Assembly (NCBI GenBank): GCA_947490975.1
Contig: CANLHV010000003.1
Location: forward strand, 1-34,922
Length of the DNA: 34,922 nucleotides
Direction: 5' to 3'
Origin: Acidimicrobiaceae bacterium
GTDB lineage: Bacteria > Actinomycetota > Acidimicrobiia > Acidimicrobiales > Ilumatobacteraceae
Shown here: one piece after another, positions 11,614-21,368 of the stretch
Layout: each line of letters begins with the position of its first letter
Position numbering within the stretch: the first letter of the stretch is position 1
The notes under the pieces: model-generated
Databases searched by the model: none
What the model was told of the DNA's origin: nothing
The model's input: the letters and a program-made list of their open reading frames with translations, nothing else
Program-made: the position numbers and the translations under genes

Positions 11614-11653
11614 TTTCACGGGACTAACACGGCACTAATTAGGACAACAACAT

Positions 11654-11839
11654 ATGGCAAAAAAATCACTCAGAATCAAAGCAGAAGCAAAACCAAAGTT
11701 CAAGGTACGTGGCTATACCCGCTGCCAACGTTGTGGTCGAACCCGTTCGGTTTACAAAAAATTTGGTTTGTGTCGTCTGTGCTTCCGCGAGCTTGCGCAC
11801 GCGGGTGAGATTCCTGGGATCACAAAGGCAAGTTGGTAA
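11654..11839 (+). CDS. rpsN: 30S ribosomal protein S14, zinc-binding (type Z)
   Basis: 61 aa; [25 protein letters not shown]. Confidence 0.97.
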   Translation: MAKKSLRIKAEAKPKFKVRGYTRCQRCGRTRSVYKKFGLCRLCFRELAHAGEIPGITKASW

Positions 11840-11845
11840 ACGCTC

Positions 11846-12247
11846 ATGATGACTGACCCAATCGCCGACATGCTCACACGCATTCGCAACGGCAACGTTG
11901 CCATGCGACCTGAAGTGTTGATGCCGGCATCAAAACAAAAATCAGCGCTCGCCGAAGTTCTCAAGCGCGAAGGTTTTATCGCCGACTATGCAGTTGTGCA
12001 AGATCCAAACGGGTCAGGCAAGGCTCTAAAGATCACGATGAAGTACGGCACCGATCGTCAGCGCACGATTTCGGGTATCAAGCGAATTTCTACACCTGGC
12101 TTGCGTGTCTATCGCGCGGCAACCGAAGTACCTCGTGTGCTTGGTGGCCTTGGTGTTGCAGTTTTGTCAACAAGTCACGGACTCATGACCGACCGCGAAG
12201 CGCGCAAGCGCAACGTTGGTGGCGAAGTCATGTGTTTCGTGTGGTAA
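11846..12247 (+). CDS. rpsH: 30S ribosomal protein S8
   Basis: [42 protein letters not shown]. Confidence 0.98.
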   Translation: MMTDPIADMLTRIRNGNVAMRPEVLMPASKQKSALAEVLKREGFIADYAVVQDPNGSGKALKITMKYGTDRQRTISGIKRISTPGLRVYRAATEVPRVLGGLGVAVLSTSHGLMTDREARKRNVGGEVMCFVW

Positions 12248-12272
12248 TTCGAGAGTTGAACGGAGAAACAAA

Positions 12273-12815
12273 ATGTCACGCATAGGAAAATCAGCACTCG
12301 CAGTGCCGACAGGGGTCGAAGTTACGATCTCTGGCGCAGCGGTGACGATCAAAGGGCCTAAGGGCACTTTGAAGCGCGAACTTCCGGCCGGTGTTTCAGC
12401 TCGTCGTGAAGAAAACAATTTATTTGTCGAACGAGCAAACGACGAGCGTGACGCTAGGTCACGTCACGGTTTGGCTCGCACGCTTTTGTCGAACATGATC
12501 ATCGGTGTAACAGACGGTTACAGCAAGGCTCTTGACATTCAAGGCGTTGGTTACCGCGCAGAGTCACAGGGCCCAAACAAACTGAAGTTGGCTCTCGGCT
12601 TTTCGCACCCAATCGTTTACACGGCGCCAGAAGGTGTCACTTTCGAAGTGACTGCACAGACTCAGATTGTTGTCAAAGGCAACGACAAAGAGACTGTCGG
12701 ACAAGTAGCAGCAAACATTCGTAATATGCGCAAGCCTGAGCCTTACAAGGGCAAGGGTGTTCGATATTTGAACGAGCGTGTTCGTCGCAAGGCCGGCAAG
12801 ACCGGCAAGAAGTAG
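12273..12815 (+). CDS. rplF: 50S ribosomal protein L6
   Basis: Start ATG 12273 (MSRIGKSALAVPTGVEV); EPYKGKGVRYLNERVRRKAGKTGKK. Confidence 0.97.
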   Translation: MSRIGKSALAVPTGVEVTISGAAVTIKGPKGTLKRELPAGVSARREENNLFVERANDERDARSRHGLARTLLSNMIIGVTDGYSKALDIQGVGYRAESQGPNKLKLALGFSHPIVYTAPEGVTFEVTAQTQIVVKGNDKETVGQVAANIRNMRKPEPYKGKGVRYLNERVRRKAGKTGKK

Positions 12816-12834
12816 ATAAAGGACTAACTCGACT

Positions 12835-13203
12835 ATGGCTAGCACAGCAGAAAAAAGACACTCAGGGCGCTTGCGCCGTCAGCGCCGTGTGCGCAAGAAA
12901 ATTCATGGCACTGCCGAGCGTCCGCGTTTGGCAGTTTTCCGCAGCAACAAACACTTGTCTGCGCAGTTGATCGATGATGATGCAGGTCGCACGATTGCTT
13001 CGGCATCGTCGCTTGAAGCCGAGTTTCGCAAATCTGGCTCTGGTGCAACGGTTGATGCTGCCAAGCGAGTTGGCAAGACGGTTGCACAACGCGCCAAACA
13101 GGCCGGAATTACAAAAGTTGTTTATGACCGCGGTGGTTTTTTGTATCACGGTCGTATTGCAGCAGCAGCACAAGCTGCTCGAGAAGAAGGCTTGGAGTTC
13201 TAA
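12835..13203 (+). CDS. rplR: 50S ribosomal protein L18
   Basis: [31 protein letters not shown]. Confidence 0.97.
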   Translation: MASTAEKRHSGRLRRQRRVRKKIHGTAERPRLAVFRSNKHLSAQLIDDDAGRTIASASSLEAEFRKSGSGATVDAAKRVGKTVAQRAKQAGITKVVYDRGGFLYHGRIAAAAQAAREEGLEF

Positions 13204-13860
13204 ATGAGCGATGTAAATCAAGTTCCTGCAGTTCCGGGCGCCGAAGAGACTGGTCGTCGCGATCGTCGCGATCGTCGCGAGCCTCGTGAAAAGCGAGAGC
13301 CACGTCCGCCAGCGAAAGTTGGCGAAATTGGTGATTCACGCGTTGTGCACATCAATCGTGTAGCAAAAGTTGTAAAGGGTGGTCGACGATTTTCGTTCAC
13401 CGCACTTGTAGTTGTGGGTGACCGCAACGGTCGTGTTGGTTTGGGCTATGGCAAGGCGAAAGAAGTGCCATTGGCGATTCAAAAAGGCACCGAAGAAGCA
13501 AAGCGAAATATTTTTCATGTTGCTCTCGCCGGCACAACAATTACGCACGCGACGATCGGCGTCAATGGTGCAGGTCGAGTAATGCTCAAGCCTGCTGCGC
13601 CTGGTACTGGTGTTATCGCCGGTGGTGCTGCACGAATCATTCTTGAAGAAGCCGGCATCAAAGATGTCTTGGCAAAAGTGCTTGGTTCGCCAAACGCAAT
13701 CAATGTTGCTCGAGCAACGATTAACGGCTTGAAGGGTCTGCAACGACCAGACGAAGTCGCTAAGCGTCGTGGTCTACCTGCAGAAGATTTCGTACCAAAA
13801 GGTATGTTGCGCGCCTACACAGAGCGTAAGAAAACTATCTCAAGCCTCGGAGCGAAATAA
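13204..13860 (+). CDS. rpsE: 30S ribosomal protein S5
   Basis: [40 protein letters not shown]. Confidence 0.98.
   Translation: MSDVNQVPAVPGAEETGRRDRRDRREPREKREPRPPAKVGEIGDSRVVHINRVAKVVKGGRRFSFTALVVVGDRNGRVGLGYGKAKEVPLAIQKGTEEAKRNIFHVALAGTTITHATIGVNGAGRVMLKPAAPGTGVIAGGAARIILEEAGIKDVLAKVLGSPNAINVARATINGLKGLQRPDEVAKRRGLPAEDFVPKGMLRAYTERKKTISSLGAK
13255..13281 (+). repeat. Short in-frame 9-bp tandem repeat (CGTCGCGAT, about 3 copies) in the rpsE 5' end
   Basis: cgtcgcgat cgtcgcgat cgtcgcgag, encoding a RRDRRDRRE-type tract. Confidence 0.7.
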
Positions 13861-13862
13861 TC

Positions 13863-14138
13863 ATGGCAACCGCAAAAAAAGTTGCAAAGCCGGCCAAGAA
13901 AGCCGTAGCAAAAAAAGCTGTTGTTACAAAGGCAACTCGCAAAGCTCACACTGGTGCAACAGTTGTGGTCAAGCAAGTTCGCTCACAGATCGGCATCATG
14001 CCTAAGACCAAAGCAACAATGCGTGCCTTGGGTTTGCGCAAAATCGGTGATGTAAATACATTGCCAGATCGACCAGAGATTCGTGGCATGATCGCGCGCG
14101 TTCCTCACCTTATTGAAGTAAGCAAAAAAGGAGCATAA
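13863..14138 (+). CDS. rpmD: 50S ribosomal protein L30 with Lys/Ala-rich N-terminal extension
   Basis: VVKQVRSQIGIMPKTKATMRALGLRKIGDVNTLPDRPEIRGMIARVPHLIEV preceded by MATAKKVAKPAKKAVAKKAVVTKATRKAHTGA. Confidence 0.95.
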   Translation: MATAKKVAKPAKKAVAKKAVVTKATRKAHTGATVVVKQVRSQIGIMPKTKATMRALGLRKIGDVNTLPDRPEIRGMIARVPHLIEVSKKGA

Positions 14139-14140
14139 AC

Positions 14141-14629
14141 ATGCGCGTCGACGAAATCGGACCTCGCTACGGAGCACGAAAGAAGCCAAAGCGCGTCGGT
14201 CGTGGCACCGGTGGTAAAGGCGGAAAAACAGCTGGTCGTGGTACCAAGGGTCAATACGCACGTAACACGGTTGCCCGTGGTTTCGAAGGTGGACAGATGC
14301 CACTCAAGCAGCGCGTGCCGAAACTTAAAGGTTTCAATAACCCGTTTCGTGTTGAGTTTTACGCGGTCAATCTCGACGCCATCGATTCACTTGGCGTAGG
14401 CGAAGTCGACCCAGCCAAACTCGTATCTGGCGGCGTGGCTCACAAAGGTCAGATGATCAAGGTTTTGGGTCGAGGCAAAATTACGCGTGCGGTGAAAGTT
14501 TCGGCGCATGCAGTTTCGAAGTCGGCTCAAGAAGCGATTGTTGCGGCTGGCGGATCTGTAGTGATCTTGCCACCTACTTATAAGGGCGTTCGACCACCAG
14601 CCAAGGGCAGTCAGTTCACCAACCGCTAG
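14141..14629 (+). CDS. rplO: 50S ribosomal protein L15
   Basis: KRVGRGTGGKGGKTAGRGTKGQYAR, FEGGQMPLKQRVPKLKGF. Confidence 0.97.
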   Translation: MRVDEIGPRYGARKKPKRVGRGTGGKGGKTAGRGTKGQYARNTVARGFEGGQMPLKQRVPKLKGFNNPFRVEFYAVNLDAIDSLGVGEVDPAKLVSGGVAHKGQMIKVLGRGKITRAVKVSAHAVSKSAQEAIVAAGGSVVILPPTYKGVRPPAKGSQFTNR

Positions 14630-14676
14630 TACAGTTCGCATTGGCCTGCTTCTAGCAAAAACATCGAGGTAAAGAC

Positions 14677-15996
14677 GTGGCAAAAATCGGCAACATTTTT
14701 AAGGTCGCAGAACTTCGTAACAAGATTTTGTTCACGCTGGCAATGTTGCTTATCTATCGACTGGGTGTTTCGTTGCGAGTGCCTGGTGTAGATGCGCAAG
14801 CTGTAAGTCAGTTGCGTGAAGCGTCAAAATCGCAAGGTGCGCTTGGTTTCTTGAACTTGTTCTCGGGTGGTGCGTTCGGCAGTTTTTCGATTTTTGCACT
14901 CGGCATCATGCCGTACATTACGTCGAGCATCATCATGCAGGTATTGACTGTCGTGATTCCGAAACTTGAGCAATGGCAACAAGAAGGCGCGACTGGCCAA
15001 CGCAAAATAACTCAATGGACTCGCTATGTGGCTATTGGTATTGCGACTTTGCAAGGTGCTGGTCTTACATTTATTTTTGGACAAGGTCGGGGTTCTGCAT
15101 TTTTCGGTGCAAGCACGCAGGCGCCAGATGTTGTGTTGCTTGACCCGTTCATGCCTAGAGCCCTGTTGGTGATTCCGTCATTGGTTGCGGGCACGGCATT
15201 GTTGATGTGGCTTGGCGAACTGATTAGTCAACGAGGCATCGGCAACGGTATGTCGATGGTTATTTTCGCATCAGTTGTCAGCGATCTGCCATATAGCTAT
15301 TACTCGTTGTTGCAAACCCGCAAAACTTTGGTGTTTGTCATTTTGGTTGCGCTAACACTTGGGATCATTCTCGCCGTAGTGCGCGTTGAATTAGGGCAGC
15401 GAAGATTGCCGGTGCAATTTGCAAAACGTGTTGTGGGTCGCAAAATGTATGGTGGGCAAAATACCTATATTCCGTTGAAGGTCAACCAGTCGGGTGTAGT
15501 GCCGATCATTTTCGCGAGTTCGGTTTTGTTGTTACCAGTCTTGATGTCAAATATGTTGGGCAGCGGCGAAGGCTGGCGTGGCTCGATTGCTCGTTTTGTT
15601 GATCAATACTTAATCAATAGCCAAAACCTTTTGTATGTCACCGTTTTTGCTTTGCTGATTATTGCATTTGCGTACTTCTACAACTCGATCGCGTTCGACC
15701 CAATTAGACAAGCAGATCAGTTGCGCAAGCAGGGTGGGTTCATTCCTGGTATTCGACCCGGTCAGCAGACAGAGTCATTCTTGGCCAAGACTGTCAATCG
15801 CATTACATTGCCTGGTGCGATGTTCGTAGCAGTAATCGCAATATTGCCTTACATCGTTTTGTGGGTCGGCAATGTGACTTCGTTTCCGTTTGCTGGCACC
15901 ACAGTTTTGATCGCGGTTGGTGTTGCCTTAGAGCTGATGCGTCAGATCGACAGTCAGTTGATGCAACGCAATTACGAAGGTTTCCTTAAGCAATAA
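14677..15996 (+). CDS. secY: Preprotein translocase subunit SecY
   Basis: 439 aa, multi-spanning; GTG start; LGIMPYITSSIIMQVL, FIPGIRPGQQTESFL. Confidence 0.98.
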   Translation: MAKIGNIFKVAELRNKILFTLAMLLIYRLGVSLRVPGVDAQAVSQLREASKSQGALGFLNLFSGGAFGSFSIFALGIMPYITSSIIMQVLTVVIPKLEQWQQEGATGQRKITQWTRYVAIGIATLQGAGLTFIFGQGRGSAFFGASTQAPDVVLLDPFMPRALLVIPSLVAGTALLMWLGELISQRGIGNGMSMVIFASVVSDLPYSYYSLLQTRKTLVFVILVALTLGIILAVVRVELGQRRLPVQFAKRVVGRKMYGGQNTYIPLKVNQSGVVPIIFASSVLLLPVLMSNMLGSGEGWRGSIARFVDQYLINSQNLLYVTVFALLIIAFAYFYNSIAFDPIRQADQLRKQGGFIPGIRPGQQTESFLAKTVNRITLPGAMFVAVIAILPYIVLWVGNVTSFPFAGTTVLIAVGVALELMRQIDSQLMQRNYEGFLKQ

Positions 15997-16056
15997 TTTC
16001 GAGTCATCTAACTTCGAACAAATTTTTATTAGCCACAGGATCGGAATGAAAAACTC

Positions 16057-16719
16057 ATGAGTGCTGGAGTGAGAATAATCATGTTCGGTCGCCAGGGCGC
16101 TGGTAAGGGCACTCAAAGTGCTCGGCTAGCAAAATACTTTGATGTACCACACATTTCGACAGGTGAGATGTTGCGCAACGCCGTGAAACAAGATTCGGTT
16201 GTGGGTCGCTCGGCCAAAGCAGTTTTAGATCGCGGCGAATTAGTCGATGATGACTTGATGGTCTCGTTGGTTCAGGGTCGAATTGGTCAAGAAGATGCAA
16301 GAACTGCGGGTTTTGTACTTGATGGCTTTCCGCGCACGATTGGTCAGGCCACTGCTTTTGACGCATTGACCCAAATGCGGCCGGTGGGTTTTGTGATCGA
16401 CCTCGATGTCGCACGTGAAATTGTTGTTGGTCGGCTTTCATCGCGGCGAACTTGCGAACGGTGCGATGCGATTTATACGGCGACTGGTAAAGAGCCGAAC
16501 CCATGGAAGTGCGAAAAGTGTGGCGGGGCAGTAGTTCAAAGAACTGATGATGCGCCCGCGGCGATAAACAAGCGTTTAGATGTCTATGAGACCCAGACGG
16601 CGCCGCTGATTTCTTACTATCAGGGACGGGGATCTCTGCACGTAGTTGATGGCTTGGGTTCGCCAGATCAGGTGTTTGATCGCATAAAAACAGTGGTTGA
16701 AACTGGCCTGCGCCGATAG
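16057..16719 (+). CDS. adk: Adenylate kinase with tetracysteine LID
   Basis: GRQGAGKGTQSARLA, DGFPRTIGQA; CERC and CEKC pairs. Confidence 0.97.
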   Translation: MSAGVRIIMFGRQGAGKGTQSARLAKYFDVPHISTGEMLRNAVKQDSVVGRSAKAVLDRGELVDDDLMVSLVQGRIGQEDARTAGFVLDGFPRTIGQATAFDALTQMRPVGFVIDLDVAREIVVGRLSSRRTCERCDAIYTATGKEPNPWKCEKCGGAVVQRTDDAPAAINKRLDVYETQTAPLISYYQGRGSLHVVDGLGSPDQVFDRIKTVVETGLRR

Positions 16720-16731
16720 CCTAACTAGTCG

Positions 16732-16757
16732 CCCTAAACGGTCTTCGGACCGTCGGG
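16732..16757 (+). promoter_or_regulatory. Hairpin with UUCG tetraloop in the adk-infA intergenic region
   Basis: CCC-taa-ACGGTC(TTCG)GACCGT-c-GGG; no T run downstream. Confidence 0.55.
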
Positions 16758-16793
16758 TAATAAGAGAAAAAACCAAATCCGTTCGGAGAAATT

Positions 16794-17018
16794 TTGCCCA
16801 AAAATAAGGAAGATGCAATCGTGCTGGAAGGCAAGATTACTGAATCCCTACCTAATGCAATGTTTCGAGTTGAGTTAGAAAACGGACACACGGTTTTAGC
16901 TCATATTTCAGGAAAGATGCGAATGAATTACATTCGAATTCTTCCTGGCGACAAAGTGCAAGTAGAGCTAACACCGTATGACCTCACCAGAGGTCGTATT
17001 ACATATCGATTTAAATAA
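16794..17018 (+). CDS. infA: Translation initiation factor IF-1
   Basis: 74 aa, TTG start; [43 protein letters not shown]. Confidence 0.97.
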   Translation: MPKNKEDAIVLEGKITESLPNAMFRVELENGHTVLAHISGKMRMNYIRILPGDKVQVELTPYDLTRGRITYRFK

Positions 17019-17027
17019 AGGCGTGCT

Positions 17028-17141
17028 GTGAAAGTAAGAACCAGCGTTAAAAAAATTTGCGAGAAGTGCAAGATCATTCGTCGGCACAGCCGCGTAATGG
17101 TTATCTGCGAAAACCCACGCCATAAGCAACGTCAAGGCTGA
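17028..17141 (+). CDS. rpmJ: 50S ribosomal protein L36, zinc-binding form
   Basis: 37 aa, GTG start, below the ORF track cutoff; [37 protein letters not shown]. Confidence 0.96.
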   Translation: MKVRTSVKKICEKCKIIRRHSRVMVICENPRHKQRQG

Positions 17142-17155
17142 GCGAGAGAGACAAA

Positions 17156-17536
17156 ATGGCACGTATTTCTGGAGTAGACATTCCGCGCGAGAAGCGCCTT
17201 GAAATTGGTTTGACATACATATTCGGCATCGGTCGAGTGACAGCAAAGAAACTTTGCGATGAGACTGGCGTTAACCCGAACACTCGAGTACGTGATCTCA
17301 CCGACTCTGAGGTCAACAAGATTCGTATGTTCATCGAAAACAACTTGAGCGTAGAAGGTGATCGTCGTCGCAACGTGCAGACCGACATCAAGCGCAAGAT
17401 CGAAATCGGCTCGTACCAGGGCACTCGACATCGCAAAGGTTTGCCAGTTCGTGGCCAGCGCACGCACACAAATGCTCGCACTCGAAAAGGCCCGAAGAAA
17501 ACAGTCGCCAACAAGAAGATCGCAGTTAGGAAGTAA
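17156..17536 (+). CDS. rpsM: 30S ribosomal protein S13
   Basis: [43 protein letters not shown]. Confidence 0.98.
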   Translation: MARISGVDIPREKRLEIGLTYIFGIGRVTAKKLCDETGVNPNTRVRDLTDSEVNKIRMFIENNLSVEGDRRRNVQTDIKRKIEIGSYQGTRHRKGLPVRGQRTHTNARTRKGPKKTVANKKIAVRK

Positions 17537-17538
17537 TC

Positions 17539-17934
17539 ATGGCTGAAGCAAAACCAGGAAGTCGCAAGCGCAAGCGCGAGCGTCGCAATGTTTCATCAGG
17601 CATTGTCCATATCAAGAGCACGTTTAACAACACGATTGTTTCAGTGACCGACACTGAAGGCAACGTAATTTCGTGGGCATCATCTGGTGGCGTTGGCTTT
17701 AGTGGTTCGCGAAAGTCGACACCATTTGCTGCACAAATGGCCGCAGAAAAAGCCGGTCGTGCAGCAATGGAGCTTGGCCTTCGTCGCGCAGAAGTGCATG
17801 TGAAGGGCCCGGGTTCGGGTCGTGATACTGCGTTGCGTCAGATTCAAAACCTTGGCATCGAAGTCTCAGGCATTAAAGATCTTTCACCGGTGCCGCACAA
17901 CGGGTGCCGTCAACCAAAGAGAAAGCGACCATAA
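17539..17934 (+). CDS. rpsK: 30S ribosomal protein S11
   Basis: [39 protein letters not shown]. Confidence 0.98.
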   Translation: MAEAKPGSRKRKRERRNVSSGIVHIKSTFNNTIVSVTDTEGNVISWASSGGVGFSGSRKSTPFAAQMAAEKAGRAAMELGLRRAEVHVKGPGSGRDTALRQIQNLGIEVSGIKDLSPVPHNGCRQPKRKRP

Positions 17935-17937
17935 GTC

Positions 17938-18555
17938 ATGGCTCGTTATACAGGTCCGAAAGTTCGCATCTCACGCCGTCTTGGCGTAAACGTGTTTGAA
18001 AACACCAAGGGTTCGAAGGCTCTCGAGCGTCGCCCGTTTCCGCCAGGTCACCACGGTCGTTCACGCCGCAAGGGTGCAGGCAGCGAATATCTCGCGCAGA
18101 TGCAAGAAAAGCAAAAAGCAAAGTTCATTTATGGCTTGCTTGAGCGTCAGTTTCGCAACCTATATAAGAGGTCAGTTCGTCTGACCGGCCCAACTGGTGA
18201 AAACCTTTTGCGCCTTTTAGAGTTGCGCCTTGACAACGTGGTTTATCGCGCAGGTTGGGCAGCATCTCGTCCGCAAGCACGACAATTTGTGAGCCATGGC
18301 TTGGTCAAAGTCGATGGCAAGCGCGTAGATATTCCGTCATACACATTGCAAAAGGGTGAAGTCGTCACGCTGTCGACAAAAGGCAGCAACATGATCGTCA
18401 TTCAGCACAACATTGACACTCTTGACCGCAAGGTTGTGGCGTGGCTTGACGTTGCCGAAGCCGGCAAGCAAGTCACCGTTCGTGAGTTGCCAGTGCGCGA
18501 GCAAATCGATGTGCCTGTGCGAGAACAATTAATAGTTGAGCTTTATTCGAAGTAA
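17938..18555 (+). CDS. rpsD: 30S ribosomal protein S4
   Basis: MARYTGPKVRISRRLG, ARQFVSHGLVKVDGKRVDIPSY. Confidence 0.98.
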   Translation: MARYTGPKVRISRRLGVNVFENTKGSKALERRPFPPGHHGRSRRKGAGSEYLAQMQEKQKAKFIYGLLERQFRNLYKRSVRLTGPTGENLLRLLELRLDNVVYRAGWAASRPQARQFVSHGLVKVDGKRVDIPSYTLQKGEVVTLSTKGSNMIVIQHNIDTLDRKVVAWLDVAEAGKQVTVRELPVREQIDVPVREQLIVELYSK

Positions 18556-18585
18556 CCCCAGAAAATAACGGTAAGAGGAGAAATC

Positions 18586-19518
18586 ATGCTTGTAATCCAG
18601 CGCCCAACGGTCGAACCGATCGGCTCACCAGAGAACAACCGCCAGAAGTTTTCGGTTGGTCCACTCGAGCCAGGTCTCGGTCACACAATCGGCAACTCGT
18701 TGCGTCGAATGTTGCTGTCGTCGATACCTGGTGCAGCGATTGTTTCGGTCAAGTTCGAGTCGGCATTGCACGAATTCGACACGATCGAGGGTGTTACACA
18801 AGATGTAACTGAAATCATCCTCAACTTGAAAGACATTGTGTTGCAGTCAACTTCAAACGACCCAGTTGTTCTGAGCGTCGATGTGAAGGGCCCGATGGAG
18901 CTAACCGCTGGCGACATTCAATGTCCACCAGAAGTAGAGATTCTCAATAAGTCGCAGAAGATCGCCACGCTTTCAGCCAAGGGCAAACTTGTGTTTGAAC
19001 TTACAGTTGAACAGGGCAAGGGTTATATGTCGTCAGACCGCGATGGTGCTCGCAAGACAATTGGCATCATTCCAATCGATGCAATTTTTTCGCCGATTCG
19101 TCGCGTGACTTTCGAAGTTGTGCCGACACGCGTTGAGCAGTCGACAAACTACGACAACCTGATTCTTGACATTGAGACAGACGGTTCGATTGCACCGGTT
19201 GATGCTCTTGCATCAGCGGGTGCGACACTGCGATCACTTGTAGACCTTGTTGCCAACCTCACCGCTGAGCCGGTTGCTCTTGAACTTGGTGAAGTTTCGG
19301 GTTACTCAAGTGGCACTGGCGACCTTGACTTGCCGATCGAAGATCTTGACTTGTCAGAGCGCCCACGCAACTGCTTGAAGCGCGGTCAGGTCAACACGAT
19401 CGGCGAGTTGTTGACTCGTTCAGAAGAAGACCTGATGAATATCACAAACTTTGGTCAGAAGAGTCTCGACGAAATCAAGCAAAAGCTTGACGAGCGTGGA
19501 CTTTCACTGCGAGTTTGA
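18586..19518 (+). CDS. rpoA: RNA polymerase alpha subunit
   Basis: 310 aa; GHTIGNSLRRMLLSSIPG, LKRGQVNTIGELLTRSEEDLMNITNFGQKSLDEIK. Confidence 0.98.
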   Translation: MLVIQRPTVEPIGSPENNRQKFSVGPLEPGLGHTIGNSLRRMLLSSIPGAAIVSVKFESALHEFDTIEGVTQDVTEIILNLKDIVLQSTSNDPVVLSVDVKGPMELTAGDIQCPPEVEILNKSQKIATLSAKGKLVFELTVEQGKGYMSSDRDGARKTIGIIPIDAIFSPIRRVTFEVVPTRVEQSTNYDNLILDIETDGSIAPVDALASAGATLRSLVDLVANLTAEPVALELGEVSGYSSGTGDLDLPIEDLDLSERPRNCLKRGQVNTIGELLTRSEEDLMNITNFGQKSLDEIKQKLDERGLSLRV

Positions 19519-19560
19519 GCGACTGTTTTAAAACGAATTAGATAAGGGAGACGATTCAAT

Positions 19561-19932
19561 ATGCCAGGAAGACCACGCCGCGGACCAAGTTATGGTGGCA
19601 GCTCGTCGCATGAACGATTGATGATGGCCAACTTGGCTTCATCGTTGTTCGCTGCTGAAGGCATTGTGACGACCGAGTCGAAGGCAAAGGCACTTCGACC
19701 GATCGCCGAAAAATTGATCACCAAAGCGAAAAAAGCTCAGGGCACAAGCCCAATGCGCGTGCACCGCATTCGCCAAATTCAGAGCTACTTGCGCGACAAA
19801 GAAATGACAAACAAACTCGTCAACGTCGTCGCCCCAAGATACTTGGAGCGAAATGGTGGATACTTGCGAATCATGAAGCTTGGTCCACGCCATGGCGACA
19901 ACGCCCCAATGGCGCGCATCGAACTGATCTAG
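19561..19932 (+). CDS. rplQ: 50S ribosomal protein L17
   Basis: HERLMMANLASSLF, EGIVTTESKAKALRPIAEKLIT. Confidence 0.97.
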   Translation: MPGRPRRGPSYGGSSSHERLMMANLASSLFAAEGIVTTESKAKALRPIAEKLITKAKKAQGTSPMRVHRIRQIQSYLRDKEMTNKLVNVVAPRYLERNGGYLRIMKLGPRHGDNAPMARIELI

Positions 19933-19948
19933 CCAAACTATAAAACCG

Positions 19949-20761
19949 ATGCGTCGGGTGCGCTTGGTTGTTGCTTACAACGGGCAACCTTTCCACGGTT
20001 TTGCAATCAACCCGAAAGTAGCGACTGTCGCTGGCACTTTAGGCGGGGCGTTGCAACAAATTTTTCAGAAGTCGATACCGCTTGTGTCGGCCGGTCGAAC
20101 TGATGCTGGTGTTCATGCACTTGCCCAAGTGATTAGTTGCGACATTGCCGAAGATTGTGACTTGTTAACCCTGCGCAAACAATTGAACTCTCTTTGCGGA
20201 CCAGAGATAATCGTCAAAGAGATCGCATGGGCACCGAGCGACTTTCACGCCAGATTTTCGGCCATCTGGCGTCATTATCAATACTTCGTTTACAACGCCG
20301 ACTTTCCTGATCCGTTTAAGGTTGCTTCGTCGTGGCATGTGATAGCGCCGCTGAATTTGCATGCGATGCAGTTGGCATGCGACCCGATAATTGGCACCCA
20401 TGATTTTTCGGCGTTTTGTCGGAGACCCAAACCAGACACAGAACCAGATCTTGAAGGCCCAGAAACCGGGGACGGCTCTGGTGAAGTGGTGCGCGAGAAA
20501 TCGTTGCGTCGTTATGTGATGCAGGCCAGTTGGCGAGAGGTCGGCGAGTCGATGTTTCGTTTTGACATTCGGGCAAACGCTTTTTGTCATCAGATGGTTC
20601 GATCACTCGTCGGCACTTTCATCGAAATCGGCGCACGCAAGCGACCGAGCAGCGACATGATGGCGCTGATTCGCTCGGGCGATCGCGCTGAAGCCTCGCA
20701 ATTGGCACCACCGCAGGGTCTGTTTTTGACCGAAGTTGGCTATCCGAGTGATCTTCTATGA
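19949..20761 (+). CDS. truA: tRNA pseudouridine synthase A
   Basis: VAYNGQPFHGFAINP, SAGRTDAGVHALAQV, FCHQMVRSLVGTFIEIG. Confidence 0.95.
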   Translation: MRRVRLVVAYNGQPFHGFAINPKVATVAGTLGGALQQIFQKSIPLVSAGRTDAGVHALAQVISCDIAEDCDLLTLRKQLNSLCGPEIIVKEIAWAPSDFHARFSAIWRHYQYFVYNADFPDPFKVASSWHVIAPLNLHAMQLACDPIIGTHDFSAFCRRPKPDTEPDLEGPETGDGSGEVVREKSLRRYVMQASWREVGESMFRFDIRANAFCHQMVRSLVGTFIEIGARKRPSSDMMALIRSGDRAEASQLAPPQGLFLTEVGYPSDLL

Positions 20762-20783
20762 GGCAATAACCCATATTTTCAAG

Positions 20784-20831
20784 GGGCCGATTGTGATTTA
20801 GGGTGCTACGGCCCTATCCTTACTAGGCCGT
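20784..20831 (+). promoter_or_regulatory. Candidate structured leader of rplM-rpsI with mutually exclusive pairings
   Basis: CGGCCCTA (20809-20816) can pair with GGGCCG (20784-20789), with TAGGG (20799-20803), or with TAGGCCG (20824-20830). Confidence 0.5.
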
Positions 20832-20887
20832 GAAAACGAGTGCGAAATGCATTCTGGCCAAGGCAATATTTTTTGAAGGAACTTTCT

Positions 20888-21334
20888 ATGCGTACCTATT
20901 CAGCAAAAACTAGCGAAGTGCAGCGTGCCTGGCACATTATTGACGCAGAGGGTTTGGTTCTTGGTCGCCTTTGCACAGAAGTAGCAACCCTGTTGCGCGG
21001 CAAGCACAAGCCGATGTACACACCAAGCATGGACACCGGTGACCATGTCGTAATTATTAACGCTTCGAAGATCGTGCTCACCTCGGGCAAGGCAGACAAA
21101 GAAATGGTCTATGACTATTCGGGTTATCCGGGCGGTCTTAAGTCTGAGACTTACCAAAATTTGCTCGACCGAAAACCGGGCGATGCGATTCGTCGTTCAA
21201 TTCGCGGCATGTTGCCAAAAGGCCCGTTGGGTCGACAGATGATTAAGAAGTTGCAGGTTTATCCAGGTGCAGAGCATCCGCATGCAGCGCAATCACCTAA
21301 AGCTTTTGAAATTGCGCACGCCAAGGCGCGCTGA
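20888..21334 (+). CDS. rplM: 50S ribosomal protein L13
   Basis: Start ATG 20888 (MRTYSAKTSEVQRAWHIIDAEGLVLGRL); GMLPKGPLGRQMIKKLQVYPGAEHPH. Confidence 0.96.
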   Translation: MRTYSAKTSEVQRAWHIIDAEGLVLGRLCTEVATLLRGKHKPMYTPSMDTGDHVVIINASKIVLTSGKADKEMVYDYSGYPGGLKSETYQNLLDRKPGDAIRRSIRGMLPKGPLGRQMIKKLQVYPGAEHPHAAQSPKAFEIAHAKAR

Positions 21335-21368
21335 GTCTTAGAAAATTCGTAGAAAAAGGAACCAACTC

